Positions 27,694 to 40,052 of a stretch of DNA of 64,000 nt are shown here, in pieces; the stretch's first letter is position 1, and the number at the start of each line of letters is the position of its first letter. The notes below the pieces were generated by a model. That model had not been told where the DNA came from. It did no database searches and worked only from the letters and a program-made list of their open reading frames with translations. The position numbers were made by a program, and so were the translations under genes. This DNA comes from Bryobacteraceae bacterium (GTDB lineage: Bacteria > Acidobacteriota > Terriglobia > Bryobacterales > Bryobacteraceae): NCBI GenBank assembly GCA_026002875.1, contig BPGE01000001.1:3472001-3536000 (forward strand). The letters run 5' to 3'.

Positions 27694-29097
27694 TCAGAAC
27701 GAACTCCGCCGGCCGCGGATCCTGCCCGCGCGCGGCGTGAAACCGTCGTAGTGGCGCATGATGAGCTGCGCCTCCACCTGATTCACCGTATCCATGGCCA
27801 CGCCCACCACGATGAGCAGCGACGTGCCGCCGAAATAGAAGGTCACGCCCAGGCCGTCGAGCAGCCAGCGGGGGAAATGGGCGTCGATCCAGTTGCCGAG
27901 AGCGGCCGGAGGCAGGTGCTGCAGCTTCAGGCCGCCGATCATGATCTCGGGGATCAGGGCCAGCAGCGCCAGATACAGGCCGCCGACCACGGTGATCCGG
28001 GTCAGAATCCTGTTGATATACTCCGCCGTGTTGCGGCCGGGACGGATGCCCGGAATGAACCCGCCATACTTGCGCATGTTGTCGGCGGCTTCATTGGGAT
28101 TGAAGATGATGCTGACGTAGAAGAACGAGAAGAAGATGATCAGCGCGACGAAGAGCACCACGTACAGCGGCTCTCCGCTGCGGATGGAGCTGAAGAAGCC
28201 CGACAGCCACTTGTTGTTGGCGATGAACGGAATGCCCTGCAGCGTAAGGGGGAACGCCAGCAGGGACGAGGCGAAGATGATGGGGATGACGCCGCCCGCA
28301 TTCACCTTCAGAGGCATGTGCGTGGACTGCCCGCCCATCATGCGCCGCCCCACCACGCGCTTGGCGTACTGCACCGGGATGCGGCGTTCGCCGCGCTCGA
28401 CGAGCACGATGAACGCCACCACGAATACCATGATGGCGAGGATGATGATCAGCTGGAGCGGGTTCCAGACGTTGGTGACGAACGTGTTCTGGTAAATGTT
28501 GGCGATGGCCCCGGGCAGGCCGGCGACGATGCCGGCGAAGATGATGAGCGACATCCCGTTGCCGATGCCGCGCTCGGTGATCTGCTCGCCCAGCCACATG
28601 ATGAAGGCGGTGCCCGTGGTGAGCGTCAGCATCGTCATGGCGATGAAGCCGAAGCCCGGGTTGAGGACGAAGTCGCCCTGGCGCTGCAGAGCCGTGGCGA
28701 TGAACAGGGACTGCATCATCGACAGCCCGACGGTAAGGTAGCGCGTCCACTGCGTGATCTTGCGGCGTCCGAGTTCGCCCTCCTTCTGCAGCTTGGCCAG
28801 AGTGGGAACCACGACAGTGAGAAGCTGGAGCACGATCGACGCCGTGATGTAAGGCATGATGCCGAGGGCGAAGATCGTCAGGCGCCGGAACTGGCCGCCC
28901 GAAAAGAGATCCAGAAATCCGAACAGCGTTCCCTGGTTGCGGCGGAAGAACTCCTCGAACCGGATGGCGTCCACGCCGGGGATGGGGATGGCGGCGCCAA
29001 GACGGTAGACGGCCAGAAGTCCCAGGGTGAACAGCACCCTCTGGCGCAGGTCCGGAATCCGGAACACATTGGCCAAAGCTTCAAAGAATTTCTGCAT
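27694..29097 (-). CDS. secY: Preprotein translocase subunit SecY
   Basis: A 467-residue, ten-helix channel protein. The plug/TM1-2 region (YRLGAAIPIPGVDAIRFEEF, about 31-50) and the conserved GMSLIIFAGIVAGLP and RRMMGGQSTHMPLKVNAGGV segments are present. It forms the protein-conducting pore with SecE and SecG. It lies between rplO and adk in the spc segment. Confidence 0.98.
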   Translation of the reverse strand: MQKFFEALANVFRIPDLRQRVLFTLGLLAVYRLGAAIPIPGVDAIRFEEFFRRNQGTLFGFLDLFSGGQFRRLTIFALGIMPYITASIVLQLLTVVVPTLAKLQKEGELGRRKITQWTRYLTVGLSMMQSLFIATALQRQGDFVLNPGFGFIAMTMLTLTTGTAFIMWLGEQITERGIGNGMSLIIFAGIVAGLPGAIANIYQNTFVTNVWNPLQLIIILAIMVFVVAFIVLVERGERRIPVQYAKRVVGRRMMGGQSTHMPLKVNAGGVIPIIFASSLLAFPLTLQGIPFIANNKWLSGFFSSIRSGEPLYVVLFVALIIFFSFFYVSIIFNPNEAADNMRKYGGFIPGIRPGRNTAEYINRILTRITVVGGLYLALLALIPEIMIGGLKLQHLPPAALGNWIDAHFPRWLLDGLGVTFYFGGTSLLIVVGVAMDTVNQVEAQLIMRHYDGFTPRAGRIRGRRSSF

Positions 29098-29144
29098 GGC
29101 TCAATCGTTTCTCCTCCGCACGCGGCACAGGCCGGGCGGGAGCG

Positions 29145-29630
29145 CTACTTCTTCTTCTCTTCCTTGGGCCTGGGCCCGCGCGGCTTGATGCCGAGAGCGG
29201 TGGCCGCGCCGCCGGCGGCCTGGATCTTCTGCAGAGCCGTCTCCGAGAACAGGTGAGCCGTCACGGAAATCCTGCGCGTCAGCTCGCCGTTGCCGAGCAC
29301 CTTCAGCCCGTCGCCCAGCTTCTTGATGACGCCTGCGGCCATGAGCGATTCCGGCGTGAACGTGTCGCCTTCCAGCTTCTCGAGCTGTCCGACGTTGATC
29401 ACCGCGAAGTGCTTCTTGAACGGCTCGTTGGAAAAGCCGCGCTTGGGCAGGCGGCGGTGCAGGGGCATCTGGCCGCCCTCGAAGCCGCGCATGTGGCCGT
29501 AGCCGCTGATCGACTTCTGGCCCTTGGCGCCGCGGCCGGAGTACTTGCCCCGGCCGGAGCCCATGCCGCGGCCGACCCGGCGCTGCTGCTTGACTTGACC
29601 CTTGGGAGGCTTCAGGCTGCTGAGATCCAT
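29145..29630 (-). CDS. rplO: 50S ribosomal protein L15
   Basis: A 161-residue protein. The glycine/arginine-rich N-terminal extension (RRVGRGMGSGRGKYSGRG, about 17-34) threads into 23S rRNA, followed by GFEGGQMPLHRRLPKRGF. It overlaps the end of rpmD by one nucleotide, between rpmD and secY. Confidence 0.97.
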   Translation of the reverse strand: MDLSSLKPPKGQVKQQRRVGRGMGSGRGKYSGRGAKGQKSISGYGHMRGFEGGQMPLHRRLPKRGFSNEPFKKHFAVINVGQLEKLEGDTFTPESLMAAGVIKKLGDGLKVLGNGELTRRISVTAHLFSETALQKIQAAGGAATALGIKPRGPRPKEEKKK

Positions 29631-29836
29631 TACTGCTTCCTTTCCGCCGCGTCGCCGCTGACGATCTCCAGCAGATGGGGCGCCTTGGCCACCATGCCGC
29701 GGAAGCCGGGCGTATCGGGCTTCTCAACGATCTGGTTCAGCTTGCGCAGTCCGAGCGCGCGCACGATTTTCTTGTGGTCGGGGTGGGCGCCGATGGGGCT
29801 GCCCTTCAGCCGGATTTTCACGGTCGCCTCTGCCAT
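29630..29836 (-). CDS. rpmD: 50S ribosomal protein L30
   Basis: A 68-residue protein; VKIRLKGSPIGAHPDHKKIV and ALGLRKLNQIVEKPDTPGFR are diagnostic of bacterial L30. It follows rpsE by one nucleotide. The gene is absent in some phyla, so its presence is informative. Confidence 0.95.
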   Translation of the reverse strand: MAEATVKIRLKGSPIGAHPDHKKIVRALGLRKLNQIVEKPDTPGFRGMVAKAPHLLEIVSGDAAERKQ

Positions 29837-29837
29837 G

Positions 29838-30350
29838 CTACAGATTCTCCGGTTGGATGCCGCGCAGGGCGGCCACCTCCGCCTTGCTGCGGAGCTGGTC
29901 GAGCGCGTTGATGGTCGCCTTCACGACGTTGTGGGGGTTGGTCGTGCCGAGCGACTTGGTGAGCACGTTGCGGATGCCGGCGGCTTCGATCACGGCGCGC
30001 ACGGGACCGCCGGCGATGACGCCGGTGCCGTCGGGCGCCGGTTTCAGCAGCACGGCGCCGGAACCGAAGCGGCCCAGGGCGAGGTGCGGAATCGAATTGC
30101 CGAGCGTGTTCACCTGCCGCAGGTTCTTCTTGGCGGCCTCGATGGCCTTCTTGATGGCGGCAGGCACTTCGCGCGCCTTGCCTTTGCCGTAGCCGACGAC
30201 TTTCTGGTCGGCGTCGCCGACCACGACGAGCGCCGAAAAGCTGAGGTTCTTGCCGCCCTTGACCACCTTGGTGACGCGGTTGATGCTGACAACCTGCTCT
30301 TTCAGATTGAGCGTTTTCGGGTCGATGCGTTTGGCGCGATTCGCTGTCAT
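29838..30350 (-). CDS. rpsE: 30S ribosomal protein S5
   Basis: A 170-residue protein with the N-terminal dsRNA-binding-like fold ([37 protein letters not shown]) and C-terminal domain ([20 protein letters not shown]). It contributes to decoding fidelity. It is one nucleotide from rplR and rpmD on either side. Confidence 0.97.
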   Translation of the reverse strand: MTANRAKRIDPKTLNLKEQVVSINRVTKVVKGGKNLSFSALVVVGDADQKVVGYGKGKAREVPAAIKKAIEAAKKNLRQVNTLGNSIPHLALGRFGSGAVLLKPAPDGTGVIAGGPVRAVIEAAGIRNVLTKSLGTTNPHNVVKATINALDQLRSKAEVAALRGIQPENL

Positions 30351-30351
30351 G

Positions 30352-30711
30352 TCAGAACTCCAGGCCCGCTTCGCGGGCGGCGTCGGCCAGGGCCTTGATG
30401 CGGCCGTGATAGAGATAGCCGCCGCGGTCGAAGACGACGCGGGTGATGCCTTTCTCGCGGGCGCGCTCGGCCACCAGGCGGCCGACCTCGCGGGCGCCGG
30501 CGATGTTGCCGCCGCTCGCGGGCGCGCCCTTCTCGTTGCTCGAGGCCGAAACGAGGGTGCGGCCGGCGCGGTCGTCGATGATCTGCGCGTAGATGTGCTT
30601 GAGGCTGCGGAACACGGCCAGCCGGGGCCGCTCCGGCGTGCCCTTCACCTTCCGCCGGATGCGCACATGGATCCGCCGGCGGCGTGCGTCTTTGTCGATG
30701 GAACGCTTCAT
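30352..30711 (-). CDS. rplR: 50S ribosomal protein L18
   Basis: A 119-residue 5S rRNA-binding protein: [20 protein letters not shown], then [20 protein letters not shown] and the end [20 protein letters not shown]. It lies between rplF and rpsE. Confidence 0.97.
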   Translation of the reverse strand: MKRSIDKDARRRRIHVRIRRKVKGTPERPRLAVFRSLKHIYAQIIDDRAGRTLVSASSNEKGAPASGGNIAGAREVGRLVAERAREKGITRVVFDRGGYLYHGRIKALADAAREAGLEF

Positions 30712-30732
30712 CTCTTCACCTCAACTCCGCCA

Positions 30733-31269
30733 TTACTTGCCGCCCGCGCCGGTCTTGCCGACCTTCTTGCGCAGGACTTCGCCGGTGTAGCGGATGCCCT
30801 TCTGCTTGTAAGGCTCCGGCGGACGCAGGCTGCGGATGTTGGCCGCCACCTGCCCCAGCAACTGCTTGTCAATGCCGCTCAGGATGATATGGGTGTTCTT
30901 GTCCACCTTGCATTCCACGCCCGGCGGCATCATGAACTCGATGGGGTGCGAGTAGCCGAGGCTGAACATCAGCACATTGCCGCGGGCTTCGGCGCGGTAG
31001 CCGATGCCGACGATGTCCAGCTCGCGCGTGAAGCCCTGGCTGACGCCCGTGACGGCGTTGGCCGCCAGCGCGCGGGTGAGGCCGTGCAGCGCGGCGTACT
31101 CGTCGCCGTCGCGCTTCACCTCGAGCATGCCGTCGTTCTTCTCCACGCGGATGCCCTTCGGCACGGGCACAGTGAGCTTGCCCTTCGGCCCTTCGACAAT
31201 CAGCTGCTCGCCGATCTGAACCTTGACGCCCGCAGGCAGCGGGATCGGCTTTTTCCCAACTCGTGACAT
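30733..31269 (-). CDS. rplF: 50S ribosomal protein L6
   Basis: A 178-residue protein beginning [20 protein letters not shown]. Two related domains and the conserved C-terminal [19 protein letters not shown] are present. It lies near the factor-binding site of the 50S subunit, between rpsH and rplR. Confidence 0.97.
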   Translation of the reverse strand: MSRVGKKPIPLPAGVKVQIGEQLIVEGPKGKLTVPVPKGIRVEKNDGMLEVKRDGDEYAALHGLTRALAANAVTGVSQGFTRELDIVGIGYRAEARGNVLMFSLGYSHPIEFMMPPGVECKVDKNTHIILSGIDKQLLGQVAANIRSLRPPEPYKQKGIRYTGEVLRKKVGKTGAGGK

Positions 31270-31331
31270 CGTTGACTCCAGTCCGCTTTCCAGGAAACCT
31301 GTGGATTTCCAGACCTGAATTCAGCCGCGCC

Positions 31332-31727
31332 TCAGTAGACGCGGCACAACAGTTCGCCGCCGACGTTCTGGCGGTTCGCTTCCTTGCCCGTCATGACGCC
31401 CTTGGGCGTCGTGAGAATGCTGATGCCCAGCCCGCCGAGCACTTTGGGAATCTCGCGGCTGCCGACGTAGACGCGGCACCCGGGGCGCGAAACGCGCTCG
31501 AGGCTCGAAATCACCGGGGCGCCGTTGTCCTGATACTTCAGGTACACGCGAATGGCCTTGTGGCTGCCTTCGTCGACGATCTTGTAATTGAGGATGTAGC
31601 CCTCGTCCTTGAGAATGCGGGCGATCTCCAGCTTCAGCTTGGAGGACGGCACATCCACCTTGGGGAACTTGGCCTTCAGCCCGTTGCGGATCCGCGTGAG
31701 CATGTCGGCGATGGGATCGGAAACCAT
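31332..31727 (-). CDS. rpsH: 30S ribosomal protein S8
   Basis: A 131-residue primary binder of 16S rRNA helix 21: DPIADMLTRIRNGLKAKFPK at the N-terminus and ISILTTPKGVMTGKEANRQN near the C-terminus. S8 represses the spc operon in E. coli; no equivalent site was identified here. Confidence 0.97.
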   Translation of the reverse strand: MVSDPIADMLTRIRNGLKAKFPKVDVPSSKLKLEIARILKDEGYILNYKIVDEGSHKAIRVYLKYQDNGAPVISSLERVSRPGCRVYVGSREIPKVLGGLGISILTTPKGVMTGKEANRQNVGGELLCRVY

Positions 31728-31823
31728 ATCAGACGTTCTTCCTCGCGACTCGTGTCTGTTGCCCTCGGTTTGGCGTGCTCAGTCGCGGCTGCGGGCCGCG
31801 CTGCTGCGCCAGAATCGCACTGC

Positions 31824-32051
31824 CTACCAGCTGGCCTTGGTGACGCCGGGAATCTCGCCGGCGAGCGCAAGCTGGCGGAAGCAGATGCGGCAGAGTTGGA
31901 ACTTGCGCAGGAACCCGCGCGGCCGGCCGCACCGCTTGCACCGGTTGCGGTGCCGCACGGCGATCTTCGGCGTCTTCTTGCCCTGGCTGCGGTCCTGCCG
32001 GATCTTCTCTTCCAGCTTCAGGTCCCGGGCGATCTTTGCTGTGGTTGCCAT
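31824..32051 (-). CDS. rpsN: 30S ribosomal protein S14, zinc type with longer N-terminus
   Basis: The zinc-binding type Z S14: Cys38-x2-Cys41 and Cys54-x2-Cys57 in [20 protein letters not shown], ending [11 protein letters not shown]. It has 75 residues, against about 61 for the usual type Z protein. The added residues form a charged insert ([13 protein letters not shown], about 14-26) before the core. It lies between rplE and rpsH. Confidence 0.93.
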   Translation of the reverse strand: MATTAKIARDLKLEEKIRQDRSQGKKTPKIAVRHRNRCKRCGRPRGFLRKFQLCRICFRQLALAGEIPGVTKASW

Positions 32052-32086
32052 GTCAGGTCGTTGCCTCCCGCTCTGTCTTCATCCGC

Positions 32087-32632
32087 TCAGTTCTGACGGA
32101 ACGGCATGCCGAGCTGCTTCAGCAGGGCCAGCGCCTCGGCGTCGGTCTTGGCCGTCGTCGTGATGCAGATGTTCATGCCCTTCACTTTTTCCACTTTTTC
32201 GTAAGAAATTTCGGGGAAGATGAACTGGTCCTTCAGGCCGAGCGTGTAATTGCCGCGGCCGTCGAAGCTGCGCGTGCTGACGCCGCGGAAGTCGCGCACG
32301 CGGGGCAGCGAAATGTTCATCAGCCGGTCGAGGAACTCGTACATGCGGTCGCCGCGCAGCGTCACCATGCAGCCGATCGACATGCCTTCGCGGAGCTTGA
32401 AGGCGGCCACCGACTTGCGGGCTTTGGTGACGACGGGCTTCTGGCCGGTGATCTGCGCCAGCTCCTGCACGGCGCCGTCCATCAGCTTGGGGTTCTGCGT
32501 GGCTTCGCCCAGGCCGATGTTGACGGTGATCTTTTCGAGCTTCGGCACCGACATCACGTTCTTGTAGCCGAACTCCTTCATCAGGGCCGGAATGACTTTC
32601 TTCTGGTAATGCTCCCTGAGTCTCGCCTTCAT
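32087..32632 (-). CDS. rplE: 50S ribosomal protein L5
   Basis: A 181-residue 5S-binding central protuberance protein. [20 protein letters not shown] and [20 protein letters not shown] are diagnostic, with the C-terminal [20 protein letters not shown]. It lies between rplX and rpsN. Confidence 0.97.
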   Translation of the reverse strand: MKARLREHYQKKVIPALMKEFGYKNVMSVPKLEKITVNIGLGEATQNPKLMDGAVQELAQITGQKPVVTKARKSVAAFKLREGMSIGCMVTLRGDRMYEFLDRLMNISLPRVRDFRGVSTRSFDGRGNYTLGLKDQFIFPEISYEKVEKVKGMNICITTTAKTDAEALALLKQLGMPFRQN

Positions 32633-32663
32633 TGCTGCTTCCTCTCGTGCTCTCGGCCGCGGC

Positions 32664-33041
32664 TCACTTCTTGTCCAGGATCTCGCCGGTCTTCACGGCC
32701 ACGCGGACGCGGCGCGGCTTGCCGCCCACGGTTTCCGTGCGCGTGCCGATGCGGGACGTCTTGCCGTCGCTGGTGACGATCATCACGTTCGAGACGTGGA
32801 TGGGGCTTTCGCGCTCGGCGATGCCGCCCTTGATGCCGCGGGCCGGGTTGGGGCGGACGTGCTTTTTCACCATCATCACGCCCTCCACCAGGATGCGGCC
32901 GGTTTCGCGGTTCACCTCCAGCACGCGGCCGACCTTGCCCTTGTCCCGGCCGGCGATGACCTTCACGATGTCGTTCTTGCGGATGCGGATCCGCAGGGGT
33001 TTCTTCGGCTGATTGTGCCTGTTGGCAAGACGGCCGGCCAT
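32664..33041 (-). CDS. rplX: 50S ribosomal protein L24
   Basis: A 125-residue assembly initiator with the KOW motif ([20 protein letters not shown], about 20-39) and [18 protein letters not shown]. The first 15 residues ([15 protein letters not shown]) extend beyond the usual start. It is one nucleotide from rplN. Confidence 0.96.
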   Translation of the reverse strand: MAGRLANRHNQPKKPLRIRIRKNDIVKVIAGRDKGKVGRVLEVNRETGRILVEGVMMVKKHVRPNPARGIKGGIAERESPIHVSNVMIVTSDGKTSRIGTRTETVGGKPRRVRVAVKTGEILDKK

Positions 33042-33042
33042 G

Positions 33043-33411
33043 TCAGATCACCTCCGGAGCGAGCGAAACGATTTTCATGAAGCGCTTGTCGCGCAGTTCG
33101 CGCGCCACGGGGCCGAAAACGCGCGTTCCGATGGGCTCGCCGAGATCGTTGACCAGAACGGCGGCGTTCGAGTCGAAGCGGATGTAGGTGCCGTCCTTGC
33201 GGCGCGTCTCCTTGCGCATGCGCACGATGACGCACTTGACCACTTTGCCCTTCTTGATGTTGGAGTCGGGCGCGGCTTCCTTCACGCTGGCCGTGACGAT
33301 GTCGCCCAGGCCCGCCTGCAGGCCCTTGTCGCCGCCGCGGGGCAGGATGCACATCAGCTTCCGGGCGCCGCTGTTGTCGGCGACCTCGAGCATGGTTCTC
33401 ATTCCGATCAT
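33043..33411 (-). CDS. rplN: 50S ribosomal protein L14
   Basis: A 122-residue protein beginning [40 protein letters not shown] closes it. It forms part of the 30S-facing bridge. Length and ends match the family exactly. Confidence 0.98.
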   Translation of the reverse strand: MIGMRTMLEVADNSGARKLMCILPRGGDKGLQAGLGDIVTASVKEAAPDSNIKKGKVVKCVIVRMRKETRRKDGTYIRFDSNAAVLVNDLGEPIGTRVFGPVARELRDKRFMKIVSLAPEVI

Positions 33412-33450
33412 GGCAGTGTCCTCGTCGTTGCTAGCGAATCCCTGTCCGGC

Positions 33451-33744
33451 CTATTGCTCGTCGGCGAGCTGCACGCTGGTGTCGGCGGCGCGGCGCACCA
33501 CCTCGGCCAGCGTCCACCGCTTCAGCCGGCTCAGCGGGCGGCTCTCCACAATGCGCACCACGTCGCCGAGGCGGGCGGCGCCCGCCTCGTCGTGGGCGTA
33601 GAACTTCTTGCGCCGGGTCACGATCCTCTTGTAGAGCGGATGGGGCACGCGGCGGGTGACCTCGACGACGATCGTCTTGGCCATCTTCGTCGAGACCACT
33701 TCGCCCACCTTCTCGGTCCTGCGCTTCACGGGTGTTTCTGACAT
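33451..33744 (-). CDS. rpsQ: 30S ribosomal protein S17
   Basis: A 97-residue OB-fold protein: VGEVVSTKMAKTIVVEVTRR, RRKKFYAHDEAG and GDVVRIVESRPLSRLKRWTL are conserved. Position between rpmC and rplN is standard. Confidence 0.97.
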   Translation of the reverse strand: MSETPVKRRTEKVGEVVSTKMAKTIVVEVTRRVPHPLYKRIVTRRKKFYAHDEAGAARLGDVVRIVESRPLSRLKRWTLAEVVRRAADTSVQLADEQ

Positions 33745-33748
33745 CTGA

Positions 33749-33955
33749 TTACTTCGCCTCCGCTGCCTTCAGTTCCCGCTCGCGCCGCACCGTGAGGATG
33801 CGCGCCTTGTCTTTCCGCAGTTCCCGGTACTTCTTCAGACCCTCCATCTGGCCCAGCGACATCTGCAGGCGCAGATGGAACATCTGCTCGTCGATTTCAT
33901 GGAGCTTCACGTCGAGCTCCTTGGTATCCAGCTCTCGAATCTTGTCGGCCTTCAT
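33749..33955 (-). CDS. rpmC: 50S ribosomal protein L29
   Basis: A 68-residue helical hairpin near the tunnel exit: [20 protein letters not shown] and [20 protein letters not shown]. It is 4 nt upstream of rpsQ. Confidence 0.96.
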   Translation of the reverse strand: MKADKIRELDTKELDVKLHEIDEQMFHLRLQMSLGQMEGLKKYRELRKDKARILTVRRERELKAAEAK

Positions 33956-33980
33956 GGTTTCATCCCGATCTGGCGCCGGC

Positions 33981-34400
<420 letters not shown>

Positions 34401-34438
34401 GGGTCGATCTCTCCCTGGTCAATTCGCTCCGGCGCGGG

Positions 34439-35245
<807 letters not shown>

Positions 35246-35246
35246 G

Positions 35247-35606
35247 CTATTCCTTCTCCGCCTGCTGCCCGCCGCGGGGGCCGACCTTGACGACGATATG
35301 CGCGAGCCGCCGCTGATAGCGGTAGGCGCGCCCCATCGGGGCGGGCCGGATCCGCTTCATCCGCGGCCCTTCGTTGACGTACGCTTCCACCACGAACAGA
35401 TCGTCGACGTCGACCTCGCTGTCGCGGTTCTCGGCGTTGGCGATGGCCGAACGCAGCACTTTCTCCACCATCGGCGCCACGCGCTTGTTCGTGGTGCGGA
35501 GGATCGTGATGGCGTCGCCGGCCTTCCTGCCGCGGATCAGGTCGACGACGAGCCGCGCCTTCTGCGGCGACGTCCTCACCATTCTGGCTTCCGCTTTCGC
35601 GATCAT
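35247..35606 (-). CDS. rplV: 50S ribosomal protein L22
   Basis: A 119-residue protein lining the exit tunnel: [38 protein letters not shown] and the beta-hairpin region [20 protein letters not shown]. It is one nucleotide from rpsC. Confidence 0.97.
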   Translation of the reverse strand: MIAKAEARMVRTSPQKARLVVDLIRGRKAGDAITILRTTNKRVAPMVEKVLRSAIANAENRDSEVDVDDLFVVEAYVNEGPRMKRIRPAPMGRAYRYQRRLAHIVVKVGPRGGQQAEKE

Positions 35607-35638
35607 CTTCCTGTTCCTTTCACTCTCCCGTGCCAGCC

Positions 35639-35920
35639 TCAGCTCTTGCCGGACTTGTCACCCTTGTTGGCGTGCCCCTTGAACGTGCGCGTGGGAGAAA
35701 ACTCGCCCAGCTTGTGGCCCACCATGTTCTCGGTGATGTAGACGGGGATGAACTTCTTGCCATTGTGCACGGCCAGCGTGTGCCCGACGAATTCCGGCAG
35801 GATCGTCGAGCGGCGCGACCAGGTGCGGATCACCTTCTTCTCGTTCTTCGCGTTCAGCTGCGCGATCTTCTCGAGCAGATGGCCGTCGGTGAACGGCCCT
35901 TTTTTCAGTGAACGGCTCAT
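35639..35920 (-). CDS. rpsS: 30S ribosomal protein S19
   Basis: A 93-residue head protein: [19 protein letters not shown], then [20 protein letters not shown] and [20 protein letters not shown]. Standard place between rplB and rplV. Confidence 0.98.
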   Translation of the reverse strand: MSRSLKKGPFTDGHLLEKIAQLNAKNEKKVIRTWSRRSTILPEFVGHTLAVHNGKKFIPVYITENMVGHKLGEFSPTRTFKGHANKGDKSGKS

Positions 35921-35941
35921 CGTGCCTCTGCCTCTTTCCCG

Positions 35942-36772
35942 TTACTTGCCCTTCGACCGCGGCGTCACGATGAAGCGGTCGGTCCGTTTGTTGTTCCGCG
36001 TCTTGTAGCCGCGCGTCGGCTGGCCCCACGGCGTCACCGGATGGCGTCCGCCCGAGGTGCGGCCCTCGCCGCCGCCGTGCGGGTGGTCGATGGGGTTCAT
36101 CGACACGCCGCGGTTGTGCGGCCGCCGGCCGAGCCAGCGCGTGCGGCCCGCCTTGCCGAGCGATTCGTTCTCGTGATCCAGGTTGCCCACCTGGCCCACG
36201 GTCGCGTAGCAGTTGGACGGCACGCGGCGCACTTCGCCGCTGGGCAGCTTCACCAGCGCGGCGCCGCCTTCCTTGGAAACCAGCTGGGCCGCCGCGCCGG
36301 CCGAGCGCACCATCTGGCCGCCCTTGCCGGGGCGCAGCTCGATGTTGTGGATCGTCGTGCCCGCCGGAATGTTCTCGAGCGGCAGCGCGTTGCCGGGGCG
36401 GATATCAGCCTCGGGACCGCTGACGACGGTCTGTCCCACTTCCAGCCCCACAGGCGCCAGGATGTAGCGCTTCTCGCCGTCCGCGTAGTGCAGCAGGGCG
36501 ATGCGGGCCGAGCGGTTGGGGTCGTACTCGATGGCGGCCACGCGCGCCGGCACGCCGGTCTTGTCCCGGCGGAAATCGATGATGCGGTACAGCTTCTTGT
36601 GGCCGCCCCCGCGGAACCGGATGGTGATCTGGCCCTTGTTGTTGCGGCCGCCCGACTTGGCCTTGCCCTCGACAAGGCTCTTCTCGGGGCGGTCCTTCGT
36701 GATTTCATCGCGCGTGACGACGGTCATGAACCGCCGCGACGGCGTCACCGGCTTGAACGACTTGATCGGCAT
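35942..36772 (-). CDS. rplB: 50S ribosomal protein L2
   Basis: A 276-residue protein near the peptidyl transferase centre. [20 protein letters not shown], and the hallmark [20 protein letters not shown] with its conserved His (near residue 230), are present. Full length. Confidence 0.98.
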   Translation of the reverse strand: MPIKSFKPVTPSRRFMTVVTRDEITKDRPEKSLVEGKAKSGGRNNKGQITIRFRGGGHKKLYRIIDFRRDKTGVPARVAAIEYDPNRSARIALLHYADGEKRYILAPVGLEVGQTVVSGPEADIRPGNALPLENIPAGTTIHNIELRPGKGGQMVRSAGAAAQLVSKEGGAALVKLPSGEVRRVPSNCYATVGQVGNLDHENESLGKAGRTRWLGRRPHNRGVSMNPIDHPHGGGEGRTSGGRHPVTPWGQPTRGYKTRNNKRTDRFIVTPRSKGK

Positions 36773-36784
36773 CCAGGGCCTCCC

Positions 36785-37072
36785 TTACAGCTCCGCGAAC
36801 TCGGGCATCTTCTCGCCCGGCTTCAGGCGGACATACGCTTTCTTCCAGTCCGAGGTGTAGCCAGCGTAGCGGCCGCGCCGCCGCAGCTTGCCTTCGAACG
36901 TGGCCGTGCGGACGTCCTGCACCTTCACCTTGAACAGTTTCTCGACGGCGTTGCGGATGTCGGTCTTGGTGGCGTCCAGCTTCACCTGGAAGCACAGCGT
37001 CCGCTCGGCGTCTTTCTTGCCCACGGCCTTTTCCGTGATGATCGGGCGGAGGATCACATCATAGAGGTTCAT
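36785..37072 (-). CDS. rplW: 50S ribosomal protein L23
   Basis: A 95-residue tunnel-exit protein, docking site for trigger factor and SRP: LYDVILRPIITEKAVGKKD and VEKLFKVKVQDVRTATFEGK. Its start overlaps the rplD stop by 4 nt. Confidence 0.97.
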   Translation of the reverse strand: MNLYDVILRPIITEKAVGKKDAERTLCFQVKLDATKTDIRNAVEKLFKVKVQDVRTATFEGKLRRRGRYAGYTSDWKKAYVRLKPGEKMPEFAEL

Positions 37073-37698
37073 TGCGCCAACGCCTCCGACAGCTTCTTCG
37101 CGGCTGCCTCGCTGAGCAGAACAGTCTTGTGAGCCAGCAGGTCGTAAGTGGTGACGTCCCGCGTGGCCACCAGCTTGACGCCGGGCAGGTTGCGGCTGCC
37201 AAGCTCCAGATTCCGGTTGGCTTCCGCCGTGTTGACCAGCAGCACGCTGCGCTGCGCTTCCAGCTTGCGCAGGACCTCGGCCATCGTCCGCGTCTTGTGA
37301 TCAGCCAGCGTCCAGCCGCTGACGACTTTCAGCTCGCCGTCGCGGAGCTTCGCCGTCAGGGCGGAGCGCAGCGCGCCGAGCACCATCTTGCGGTTCAGCC
37401 GGTAGGAATAATCCCGGGGCACGGGTCCGTGGATCGTGCCGCCGTGGCGCCACAGCGGCGAGCGGATGGAGCCCATGCGCGCCCGCCCGGTGCCTTTCTG
37501 CCGCCACAGCTTCTTGCCGGAGCCGGCCACTTCGCCGCGCACTTTCGTCTTGGCCGTGCCGCTGCGCTGGCAGGCCAGGTAGTGGCGGACGCTCTCGTAC
37601 AGCAGGTGCTCGTTGACGGGCGCGTTGAACACCGCGTCGGACAGCTCGAGCTCGCCCACCTTGTTGTTGTTCAGATCGAAGACGTCAACCTTGGCCAT
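37069..37698 (-). CDS. rplD: 50S ribosomal protein L4
   Basis: A 209-residue protein whose loop enters the exit tunnel (RQKGTGRARMGSIRSPLWRH, about 65-84). In E. coli L4 also represses the S10 operon; no matching leader is obvious before rpsJ here. It overlaps rplW by 4 nt. Confidence 0.97.
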   Translation of the reverse strand: MAKVDVFDLNNNKVGELELSDAVFNAPVNEHLLYESVRHYLACQRSGTAKTKVRGEVAGSGKKLWRQKGTGRARMGSIRSPLWRHGGTIHGPVPRDYSYRLNRKMVLGALRSALTAKLRDGELKVVSGWTLADHKTRTMAEVLRKLEAQRSVLLVNTAEANRNLELGSRNLPGVKLVATRDVTTYDLLAHKTVLLSEAAAKKLSEALAQ

Positions 37699-37705
37699 GG
37701 CTGTC

Positions 37706-38332
37706 TTACCTCTTGGCGCGGCGCACGATGACGTAGCCGCCGTTGGGTCCGGGCACGGCGCCCTTGACCATCAGGACATGATCCTCGGGATCGACGTCGA
37801 TCACCTCGAGGTTGCGCACCGTCACCTGCGCGTGCCCCATGTGGCCGCCCATGCGGGTGCCGGGGAAAACGCGCGACGGGAAGCTCGACGCGCCGATCGA
37901 ACCGGGGGCGCGGTGGAACATCGAGCCGTGGGTGGCGTCGCCGCCGCCGAAGCCATGCCGCCGGACCACGCCGGCGAAGCCCCGGCCCTTGCTGATGCCG
38001 GTGACGTCCACCTTCTCCTTCGGCTTGAACTGGTCCACCAGCACGCGGTCGCCGGGCTTGAGATCGGCGCCGCCCTTCAGCCGGAACTCGCGCAGGAAGC
38101 GCGCGCCGCCTTCGATGCCGGCCTTCTTCAGGTGGCCGGCCATCGGCTTGTTGGGCTTGCGGGTCTTCTCGATCAGGGCGAGCTGCACGGCGTCATATCC
38201 GTCGCGCGCGGGCGTCTTGCGCTGCACGACGACGCACGGGCCCGCCTTCAGCAGGGTCACGGGCACGACCTGGCCGTCGGGCCGGAACACCTGGGTCATC
38301 CCAATCTTCTTGCCGATGATTCCTGGGCTCAT
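37706..38332 (-). CDS. rplC: 50S ribosomal protein L3
   Basis: A 208-residue protein beginning [20 protein letters not shown], with [20 protein letters not shown] and [23 protein letters not shown] 38332 is preferred (AAGGA lies 10 nt upstream, and the homologous start is here); an in-frame GTG at 38350 would add six residues. Confidence 0.97.
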   Translation of the reverse strand: MSPGIIGKKIGMTQVFRPDGQVVPVTLLKAGPCVVVQRKTPARDGYDAVQLALIEKTRKPNKPMAGHLKKAGIEGGARFLREFRLKGGADLKPGDRVLVDQFKPKEKVDVTGISKGRGFAGVVRRHGFGGGDATHGSMFHRAPGSIGASSFPSRVFPGTRMGGHMGHAQVTVRNLEVIDVDPEDHVLMVKGAVPGPNGGYVIVRRAKR

Positions 38333-38429
38333 ATCCCTCAATTCCTTCACTGCTCGCCTCCCCGGCTTCGGCCGCCGGGGGGTTCAATCCGGCAATCGCC
38401 GCCCGTCCGCGATGCGGCGGGCGCGCCGC

Positions 38430-38756
<327 letters not shown>

Positions 38757-38808
38757 TGCCTTCCCATTCCTGCCGGGGCGCGGCCGCAGCCGCGCCCGGC
38801 TTTGGCTG

Positions 38809-39996
<1,188 letters not shown>

Positions 39997-40052
39997 GAGC
40001 TGTTTCTTCTCCTGTCCGAATCAGTCGAACGCGGCTCGGAAGCCTCCTGTCC

